DNA of 42,227 bases from Lysobacter antibioticus HS124. Lineage in GTDB: Bacteria > Pseudomonadota > Gammaproteobacteria > Xanthomonadales > Xanthomonadaceae. Shown piece after piece: positions 28,706 through 34,768 of this stretch (positions are counted from its first letter, which is position 1; every line of letters starts with the position of its first letter). The stretch covers positions 19,734 to 61,960 of the forward strand of contig NZ_HG424528.1 in assembly GCF_000336385.2 (NCBI RefSeq). The letters run 5' to 3'. The translations under genes and the position numbers were made by a program. A model generated the notes under the pieces. That model was not told the origin of the DNA. It saw nothing but the letters and a program-made list of their open reading frames with translations, and did no database searches.

Positions 28706-29271
28706 CGCCGCGCCTCGCTGCGCTTGAGCTTGACCTCGCCGGTCAGCCAGGCGACATCGACGTTCCACGCCGCTTGCTCGACCGCCAACTGCACCCGGCC
28801 GCCGGTGGAGGCGCCGTCGGCGAAGAACACGATCGCGCCCTCGCCGCGGCGCGGCTGCACTTCGCGCGCGCCGGTGAACACGATCCGCACTTTCTTCGGA
28901 ATCTCGCCGCGGCGACCGCTCGGCGCGCTCCAGGTGTGCGCGGAGGGGTCGAGGGTGAATTTCTGCGGCCGCCCGGTGGCGATCGCCTGACTGCGGGTGA
29001 AGCGCAACTGCGCGGCGACTTCCTTGGCCGCGCTACGCAACTGCATGCCGGCTACGCCGCCGGTGAGCGCGGCCACGGTCAGCACGCCGATCGCGGCGAT
29101 CAGCGCGATCACCAGCAGCATCTCCAGCAAGGACATGCCGCGCGAAGTCCGGCGCACCGTGGCCGCACCCGGCGTGCGCTGAGTCCGCCCGGCGCGGCCG
29201 GGGGCGCTGCGCGCCGCGGCCCCGTTCCCGCGCCCTCCGGCGCGGGAAGGGCTATGCCGCAGGCGCGTCAT
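28702..29271 (-). CDS. gspH: Type II secretion minor pseudopilin GspH (XpsH)
   Basis: 189-residue minor pseudopilin. The leader is long (about 41 residues, Arg/Gly/Ala-rich) before the cleavage site SRG/MSLLEMLLVIALIAAIGV with Glu at +5. The GspH/FimT domain includes AAKEVAAQLRFTRSQAIATG and EIPKKVRIVFTGARE. The ATG at 29271 follows gspG by 11 bases; an internal ATG right at the cleavage site would leave no leader, so the longer form is preferred. Confidence 0.9.
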   Translation of the reverse strand: MTRLRHSPSRAGGRGNGAAARSAPGRAGRTQRTPGAATVRRTSRGMSLLEMLLVIALIAAIGVLTVAALTGGVAGMQLRSAAKEVAAQLRFTRSQAIATGRPQKFTLDPSAHTWSAPSGRRGEIPKKVRIVFTGAREVQPRRGEGAIVFFADGASTGGRVQLAVEQAAWNVDVAWLTGEVKLKRSEARR

Positions 29272-29282
29272 GAGCGCTGGAC

Positions 29283-29729
29283 TCAGTTGTTCTTGATGTC
29301 GGCGTCGACGCTGCTGCCGCCGGCCTTGCCGTCCTTGCCGTAGCTGACCAAATCGTAGGGACCGCTCTCGCCCGGCTGGCGGTACTCGATCGGATGGCCC
29401 CACGGGTCCTTGAGTTCGGCATCCTTGGCGTAGGGGCCGAGCCACCCATTGGCGTCGGCCGGCTGCTTGACCAGTTCTTCCAGCGAGCCCGGCAGGCGAC
29501 CGGTGTCCATCTGGAACGAATCGACCTTGCCGGCCAGGGTCTGGATCTGGCCCTTGGCCAGGTTGTAGTCGCCGCGGTCCTTGCCGCCGAGCACGCGGTT
29601 GCCGACGAAGGCGAGCACCGCACCGATCAGCACGATCACGATGATGATCTCGATCAGGCTCATGCCGCGCTGGCGGGCCGGGGACGGGGAGCGGGTCATC
29701 GAACGGGGATTGCGCATTTCGATCGTCAT
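29283..29729 (-). CDS. gspG: Type II secretion major pseudopilin GspG (XpsG)
   Basis: Main subunit of the pseudopilus. 148 residues; leader ends at RQRG/MSLIEIIIVIVLIGAVLAF with Glu at +5. The globular domain is classical: GDYNLAKGQIQTLAGKVDSF, MDTGRLPGSLEELV, and the calcium-site region DPWGHPIEYRQPGESGPYDL ending in SYGKDGKAGG. ATGs at codons 1, 5 and 11 are all possible; none has a strong Shine-Dalgarno. The gene has its own promoter-like sequence, which fits the need for many copies. Confidence 0.96.
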   Translation of the reverse strand: MTIEMRNPRSMTRSPSPARQRGMSLIEIIIVIVLIGAVLAFVGNRVLGGKDRGDYNLAKGQIQTLAGKVDSFQMDTGRLPGSLEELVKQPADANGWLGPYAKDAELKDPWGHPIEYRQPGESGPYDLVSYGKDGKAGGSSVDADIKNN

Positions 29730-29749
29730 CCGTAGGTGGTGGTAGCTGA

Positions 29750-29778
29750 ATAAAACGCGGAGCCGGCCTGGGTATCAA
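29750..29778 (-). promoter_or_regulatory. Probable sigma-70 promoter of gspG
   Basis: On the minus strand TTGATA (29773-29778, five of six to the -35 consensus) and TTTTAT (29750-29755, four of six to the -10) are exactly 17 bases apart. The predicted start is about 14 bases before the first gspG ATG, giving a very short leader. The 203-base gap before it, the widest in the cluster, supports a separate transcript. Confidence 0.6.
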
Positions 29779-29932
29779 ACGCGCCGGCAGCGGCCGCGGG
29801 GTCGAGCCGGCGGTCTGGGCCGCCCTGGAGTGTGTTCCGCGTGGATTTGCAAAGTTCGGCGCTCGCCGGCATCGGTACAGCCGGCGTTCAACCAGGCGGC
29901 GGCGGATGGCAGGGGCGAGAGGCGGTTCATGC

Positions 29933-31150
29933 TCACCCGATCGCGTTGGTCAGGTCGTACAGCGGCAGCAGCACCGCCATGACCACGGTGGCGACGATGC
30001 CGGCCAGCACCACCGTCACCACCGGCACCAGCGCCGCCAGCATTCGGTCCAGGGCCATGCCGGTGTCCTGCTCGAAGGTTTCGGCGGTCTTGATCAGCAT
30101 CGAATCCAGCGCGCCGGACTCCTCGCCGACCTGGATCATCTGCAGGGCCAGGCGCGGGAAGCGCTTGCCCTTGCCGAGCGCGGTCGACAAGGCCACGCCG
30201 TTCTTGACCTCTTCGCCGGCCGCGTCGACGTCGGCGGCGAGCACGCGGTTGTCGAGCACGTTGCGGCCGATGCCGATCGCGGTCATCAGCGGCACGCCGT
30301 TGCGCACCAAGGTGCCCAGCGTGCGCGCCAGGCGCGCGGTCTCGATCTTGCCGATCAGCGGGCCGACGAACTTGCGCTTGAGCAGCCAGGCGTCGAGCGC
30401 CTCGCGGAACGCGGGGTCGCGGCGCTTGCGGTCGAACCACCACAAGGCCAGCGCCGGCGCGACGATCAGCACGATCCACCAGTCGCGCACGAACAGGCCC
30501 AGCGCCAGCACCACCTGGGTGAACATCGGCAGCTCGGCGTCCAGGCTCTCGTACATCGCGCCGAACTGCGGCACCACGTAGCCGAGCAGGAACAGCAGGC
30601 TGGCGCCGACCATCAGCAGCAGGATCGCCGGATAGATCAGCGCGTTGATCACCCGCCCCTGCAACTGGCGGCTGCGTTCCAGGTAATCGTCGAGGCGGGC
30701 CAGGGTCTCGTGCAGATTGCCGCCGGCCTCGCCGGCACGGACCATGTTGATGTACAGGCGCGAAAACGTGCCGTGCTGGCGTTCCAGCGCCACCGACAAC
30801 GAAGTGCCGCCGCGCACCGCGTCGCGAATGTCGGCGACGGTGCTCTTGGCCGCCTCGTCCTCGGGCAGATCGAGCAAGATGGTCAGCGCCCGGTCCAGCG
30901 GCTGGCCGGCGCCGAGCAGGGTCGACAGCTGCTGGGTGAACTGCACCAGCCGCGCGCCGGTGAACGGCTTGGGTTTGAACAAGCCCTTCCACGACGAAGC
31001 CGCGCCCGCCTCCGAAGCCAGCTTCGCCTCGACCGGCAAATGCCCCTGCTCCTGCAGGCGCTGCACCACCTCGCCGTTGCTCGCGGCCTCCATCTGGCCG
31101 TCGAGCAGCTCGCCGCGCGCGTTCAGGGCTTTGTAGTGGTAGAGGGGCAT
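29933..31150 (-). CDS. gspF: Type II secretion inner-membrane platform protein GspF (XpsF)
   Basis: Polytopic protein at the base of the pseudopilus, contacted by the GspE ATPase. 405 residues with the duplicated PilC/GspF domain: first copy QFTQQLSTLLGAGQPLDRAL with GEAGGNLHETLARLDDYLE, second copy RLARTLGTLVRNGVPLMTAI with GEESGALDSMLIKTAETFE. Three membrane segments are visible (near 170-190, 220-240 and 375-400). The start codon lies 8 bases from a repeat element, with no Shine-Dalgarno. Confidence 0.96.
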   Translation of the reverse strand: MPLYHYKALNARGELLDGQMEAASNGEVVQRLQEQGHLPVEAKLASEAGAASSWKGLFKPKPFTGARLVQFTQQLSTLLGAGQPLDRALTILLDLPEDEAAKSTVADIRDAVRGGTSLSVALERQHGTFSRLYINMVRAGEAGGNLHETLARLDDYLERSRQLQGRVINALIYPAILLLMVGASLLFLLGYVVPQFGAMYESLDAELPMFTQVVLALGLFVRDWWIVLIVAPALALWWFDRKRRDPAFREALDAWLLKRKFVGPLIGKIETARLARTLGTLVRNGVPLMTAIGIGRNVLDNRVLAADVDAAGEEVKNGVALSTALGKGKRFPRLALQMIQVGEESGALDSMLIKTAETFEQDTGMALDRMLAALVPVVTVVLAGIVATVVMAVLLPLYDLTNAIG

Positions 31151-31153
31151 GGA

Positions 31154-31260
31154 GGCCGGGATTGGAGATTAGGGATTAGGGATCAGTAAAAGCGGGAGGG
31201 GTCGAAGACGATCGAGTCGGGTGGATCCGCTTTGCGAATCCCCAATCCCCAATCCCGAAC
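31154..31260. repeat. Palindromic GGGATT-heptamer element filling the gspE-gspF gap
   Basis: Left arm 31159-31186 (GGGATTGGAGATTAGGGATT...) and inverted right arm 31236-31259 (GAATCCCCAATCCCCAATCC) flank about 50 unrelated bases. The 112-base gap between the gspE stop and the gspF start is almost wholly this element. The boundary next to gspF (CCAATCCCGGCCTCC-ATG) closely resembles that next to nrdR (AAATCCCGGCTTCCC-ATG). Confidence 0.85.
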
Positions 31261-31262
31261 GA

Positions 31263-33020
31263 TCAGCCATCTTCGGTAACACGCAACACTTCCTCGATTG
31301 TGGTCTGGCCGGCCAGAGCCTTGACGATGCCGTCCTCGTACATGGTGCGCATGCCGGCCTGGCGGGCGATCTGTTCGATCTCGCCCATGCCGGCATGGCG
31401 CATCACCGCGCGGCGCAGTTCGTCGTTCATGACCAGGAACTCCATGATCGTGGTGCGGCCGAGGTAGCCCGACGGCGCCAGCGCCGAGCCGCGCGGGCGG
31501 TACAGGAAGATCTCGCCTTCGGGCTGGTAACGGCGCAGGCCGAATTTGTCGATTTCCTCCGGCGAGGCCGGGTACTTCTCGGCATGGGTCGGCTCCAGCC
31601 GGCGCACCAGGCGCTGGGCGAGGATGCCGTTGATGGTCGAAGTCAGCAGGTAGTCCTCGACCCCCATGTCGAGCAGGCGGGTGATGCCGCCGGCGGCGTT
31701 GTTGGTGTGCAGCGTCGACAGCACCAGGTGACCGGTCAGCGCCGACTGGATCGCGATCCGGCAGGTCTCCAGGTCGCGCATTTCGCCGATCATGATGATG
31801 TCCGGGTCCTGGCGGACGATCGAACGCAGCGCATGGGCGAAGTCCAGGCCGATCTGCGGCTTGGCCTGGATCTGGTTGATGCCTTCGATCTGGTACTCGA
31901 CCGGGTCCTCGACGGTGATGATCTTGACGTCGCTGGTGTTGAGCTTGCTCAGCGCGGTGTACAGGGTGGTGGTCTTGCCCGAACCGGTCGGGCCGGTGAC
32001 CAGCATGATCCCGTGCGGCAGGTCCAGCACCTTCTGGAACTGCGGCAGGAACTCGTCGGTGAAACCGAGCTTGTAGAAGTCGAACACCACCGTTTCGCGG
32101 TCGAGCAGTCGCATCACCACCGACTCGCCGTGCGCGGTCGGCACGGTGCTGACGCGCAGGTCGAGTTCCTTGCCCTGCACCCGCAGCATGATCCGGCCGT
32201 CCTGCGGCAGGCGGCGCTCGGCGATGTTGAGCTTGGCCATGATCTTGATGCGGCTGATCACCGCCGCGGTCAGGTTGGCCGGCGGGCTTTCGCCCTCGGC
32301 CAGCACGCCGTCGATGCGGTAACGCACCTTGAGCCGATTCTCGAACGGCTCGATATGGATGTCCGAAGCGCGCAGCTCGACCGCACGCTGGATCACCAGG
32401 TTCACCAGGCGGATCACCGGCGCTTCCGAAGCCAGGTCGCGCAGATGTTCGACATCGTCCAGATCGCCGGCGCCTTCGCCCTCGGCGGTCTCGACGATCG
32501 CGCCCATGGCGCTGCGGCCCTGGCCGTACCAGCGCTCGACCAGATCGCCGACCTCCGAGCGCAAGCCGACCAGCGGCCGGATCTCGCGGCCGGTGGCCAG
32601 GCGCAGGGCGTCGACCTGATAGGCGTCCTGCGGGTCGGCCATCAGCACGTCGACCCGCGCCTCGCTCTCGGCGACCGGGCAGACGGCGAACTGTTTCATG
32701 AATTTCGGCGTCAGGCTGACCCCTTCCGGCGGCAGCTCGGGCGCGTCCTTGACGTTGACCAAGGGCAGGCCGAGCACCGCGGCCACGGTCTCGGCGTGGT
32801 CGCGCTCGGACACCAGGCCGAGCCGGGCCAGCAAGGCCAGCAGGCTGCCGCCGGTCTCTTCCTGCAAGCGCCGCGCCCGCGCCAGATCCGGCTCCTTGAG
32901 CCGCCCCTTGGCGAGCAGCGCATCGACGATGCGCGCATCGACCGCGGCCTGACCGTCTTCGGCCACGCCGTCCGCGATCCCGCCGGCGCCCGCGCCGGCA
33001 CTGTTCACTACTGCGTTCAC
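31263..33020 (-). CDS. gspE: Type II secretion ATPase GspE (XpsE)
   Basis: Cytoplasmic hexameric ATPase that powers secretion. The 585-residue protein has an N-terminal GspE_N region (to about residue 165) that would bind GspL, then the RecA-like core: Walker A GPTGSGKTTTLY (from residue 343), Asp box ITVEDPVEYQIEG, Walker B PDIIMIGEMRDLETC and His box LVLSTLHTNNA. The tetracysteine zinc subdomain of most GspE proteins is absent: only two cysteines exist, far apart. The same loss is reported for Xanthomonas XpsE, as I recall. The start is a GTG, fixed by AGGAGG five to six bases upstream. First gene of the cluster. Confidence 0.96.
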   Translation of the reverse strand: MNAVVNSAGAGAGGIADGVAEDGQAAVDARIVDALLAKGRLKEPDLARARRLQEETGGSLLALLARLGLVSERDHAETVAAVLGLPLVNVKDAPELPPEGVSLTPKFMKQFAVCPVAESEARVDVLMADPQDAYQVDALRLATGREIRPLVGLRSEVGDLVERWYGQGRSAMGAIVETAEGEGAGDLDDVEHLRDLASEAPVIRLVNLVIQRAVELRASDIHIEPFENRLKVRYRIDGVLAEGESPPANLTAAVISRIKIMAKLNIAERRLPQDGRIMLRVQGKELDLRVSTVPTAHGESVVMRLLDRETVVFDFYKLGFTDEFLPQFQKVLDLPHGIMLVTGPTGSGKTTTLYTALSKLNTSDVKIITVEDPVEYQIEGINQIQAKPQIGLDFAHALRSIVRQDPDIIMIGEMRDLETCRIAIQSALTGHLVLSTLHTNNAAGGITRLLDMGVEDYLLTSTINGILAQRLVRRLEPTHAEKYPASPEEIDKFGLRRYQPEGEIFLYRPRGSALAPSGYLGRTTIMEFLVMNDELRRAVMRHAGMGEIEQIARQAGMRTMYEDGIVKALAGQTTIEEVLRVTEDG

Positions 33021-33021
33021 G

Positions 33022-33066
33022 TCACCCTCCTGCGCGTGAACCCTGGACTTTAGCAGTTTCGCTCAT
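33022..33066 (-). CDS. Possible 14-residue leader ORF before gspE
   Basis: ATG at 33066 opens MSETAKVQGSRAGG and stops with a TGA one base before the gspE GTG (TGA-C-GTG). The gspE Shine-Dalgarno lies inside its last codons, so translation of the leader could gate gspE. Its own ribosome-binding site is weak. May be chance. Confidence 0.25.
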   Translation of the reverse strand: MSETAKVQGSRAGG

Positions 33067-33126
33067 GGTCTCTACCAGACCGCGCGCGACCGCTCCGGTT
33101 CCTTGCCGGCGTGTCCGGCCGCGCGT

Positions 33127-33155
33127 TCGCACAGAGTGTGCGAGAGTTGTCGCAC
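33127..33155. promoter_or_regulatory. Three alternating half-sites TCGCAC / GTGCGA / TCGCAC
   Basis: TCGCAC (33127-33132), GTGCGA (33138-33143) and TCGCAC (33150-33155) are spaced 5 and 6 bases apart. The middle half-site can pair perfectly with either neighbour, so RNA from here would hold two mutually exclusive hairpins; as DNA it is a compound inverted repeat suitable for a dimeric regulator. It lies 107-135 bases upstream of the gspE start. The rest of 33067-33605 is GC-rich and shows no convincing gene. Confidence 0.5.
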
Positions 33156-33605
33156 GTATTCGGATTCAGGCGGCCAAGCACGATCGGACTGCTCGGATCA
33201 TCACACTTCACAGGCCCTCCGCGCCGGACAAACCGGCCGTCGACAGCGGATTCATGCTACGCCCTTTCGGACGCTCGAATCCGGGCCTGCGTTGCGTGCC
33301 GTACCGTCGCCGTCCGGGCCGGCCGACTTCGCGCGCAGGCCGGCGATCGCCGCAGCGCCGCATCGCGCAAGCCGGGCGCGGGCATCGGCCGGGACCCGGC
33401 GGCGACCCTGTGCGTTGCCGGCTCGGCGGCGCCGGGGACGGGGACGGGCATCGGAGCCGCCCCCACTGGGAAAAGGCTCGCTCAACCAGAACGCCGCACG
33501 TCTTCGCAGGCTGCGGGCGGTCGCGATTCAAAGGCCGGCCCTGCCCGCGGGGGATCGGTGAGGAAACCCAAGGCCGCGTGAGCCATGCGGCGACGGCGCT
33601 CGCGG

Positions 33606-33752
33606 TCAGTCCGGCTCGTCGCCGTCTCCGGTCGACCCGGCGGTCATGTCGATCGCCTGCGGCGGCGCATCTTCGGGGTCCGCAGGCCGCGGGTTCCATC
33701 GAGCCTGCGATGACCGATGCGGGCGCCGCCGGAACGGCTCAAGCGCCGGCAT
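33606..33752 (-). CDS. Possible small protein of 48 residues
   Basis: A frame starting with ATG at 33752, with GAGGG five bases upstream, overlaps the last 14 bases of the upstream gene in another frame. It has a basic first half and an acidic tail (DMTAGSTGDGDEPD). No family recognised. In DNA this GC-rich such a frame can occur by chance; the Shine-Dalgarno and coupling are the only support. Confidence 0.22.
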   Translation of the reverse strand: MPALEPFRRRPHRSSQARWNPRPADPEDAPPQAIDMTAGSTGDGDEPD

Positions 33753-34269
33753 CGCTGCCCTCGCGCTTCGACGGAAACAACAGCCGCTGAAAGAACAGAT
33801 CCATTTCCGGATAGCCGCCCGTGTCGCCCAGCAGGAACTCTTGCCGCATGTGTTCCAGCAAGCGCCCGGCCCCGCCCACATCGGCCAGCAACGCCTCCAT
33901 CCGTGCAGCCTCGCCCGCGAACACGGTCATGTCGGCGTCTGCGACGCAGCCGAACGCCGCATCGGCGCCCGTCATTCGATACGCCAGCGAATACGCCCGC
34001 GGCCGCGCCATGAACTCACGATAGTCTTCCCACGCGAAGGGCAGCGCGCACACCTCCGCAAGCCCCGCATCGGCGAAGCCATCGCCGGCCACAAGCAGCG
34101 CTACGCGGTCGCCGAAGCGCTTCGATGCCGCCCTGAAGAACCATTCCGGCATGCGCGTGCGGTCGTAGGCGTTCCTTTCGAACGCGACCGCGATCCAACT
34201 GCGATCCCGGAATGGGAAATCGGAATGGGCGCGCTCGGAAAAGACACTGGCGAATGCCTGGTCGAACAT
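33739..34269 (-). CDS. Hypothetical protein, 176 residues
   Basis: I do not recognise a family. The product is soluble and slightly acidic, with two conserved-looking blocks, RDRSWIAVAFERNAYDRTR and PFAWEDYREFMARPRAYSLA, and a C-terminal EFLLGDTGGYPEMDLFFQRL. No signal peptide. Its ATG shares one base with the stop of the preceding gene (TGATG), so the two are translated together. Codons such as GCA, AGT, CCA, AGG and CTT are more frequent than in neighbouring core genes, which suggests later acquisition. Confidence 0.75.
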   Translation of the reverse strand: MFDQAFASVFSERAHSDFPFRDRSWIAVAFERNAYDRTRMPEWFFRAASKRFGDRVALLVAGDGFADAGLAEVCALPFAWEDYREFMARPRAYSLAYRMTGADAAFGCVADADMTVFAGEAARMEALLADVGGAGRLLEHMRQEFLLGDTGGYPEMDLFFQRLLFPSKREGSDAGA

Positions 34270-34655
34270 CAGATCCCGCGCTCCGGAACGTCCCGAACGA
34301 CGATGGGCGGACCGCTCGGCCCGTCCGCTGCGCTTGTGCCGAGCGCCGCAGCGCGCGCGGGCCGCAACCAAGTGAAACGCCGCGCCTCCACACACACCGC
34401 GTCGCCGGACTGAATGCACAGATCCAACCACACGGCCCCGTCCGATCGCGTGACCGGGCCGGCCATCTCCTGCACCGATCCGCTGACGCCCCAGGGCAGC
34501 TCCCGGTTCACGGTCGGTCTGCGCAGCCCCTCGGCGAGCAAGGCCGCCGGCGACGAGCCGCAGTCGAGAAAACGAATCGTCGCCGTCGCGCCGCCCCGGT
34601 CCACTTCGATTGCGCTCAGCGTCCAGTCGTGCGCAGACTCGGGTGGGCCCTGCAT
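34269..34655 (-). CDS. Hypothetical protein, 128 residues (Imm50-like pattern)
   Basis: A small soluble protein. The order WTLSAIEVDRGGATATIRFL, LPWGVSGSVQEM and LDLCIQSGDAVCVEARRFTW resembles, as I remember them, short beta-rich proteins of the Imm50-type group found among immunity genes; this is a weak guess. Third-position GC is clearly lower than in purL or gspE (codons CCA, TCT, ATT, CGT, TTT, AGA). With the next gene it forms a two-gene operon between purL and the secretion cluster. No toxin gene is visible nearby. Confidence 0.7.
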   Translation of the reverse strand: MQGPPESAHDWTLSAIEVDRGGATATIRFLDCGSSPAALLAEGLRRPTVNRELPWGVSGSVQEMAGPVTRSDGAVWLDLCIQSGDAVCVEARRFTWLRPARAAALGTSAADGPSGPPIVVRDVPERGI

Positions 34656-34713
34656 GCAGCCGCCTCTTTCGACAACGGTGTATTCGGCCTATCGATCATG
34701 TCGCCGTACAACG

Positions 34714-34743
34714 AAGACGGGCGCCTTGCAGGGCGCCCGTCTT
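34714..34743 (-). terminator. Terminator-like hairpin after purL
   Basis: AAGACGGGCGCC and GGCGCCCGTCTT form a perfect 12-base stem with a 6-base loop, 25 bases past the purL stop. Only a short TT tail follows on the minus strand, so termination would rest mostly on the stem. It also separates purL from the two hypothetical genes. Confidence 0.6.
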
Positions 34744-34768
34744 GGCGTGCATCGATGCGGTACGGGTC

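Noticed and set aside
33065-33790. Plus-strand gene of 241 codons before purL
   Set aside because: Arg/Pro-rich translation without motif or ribosome-binding site; other frames here are equally open because of the base composition.
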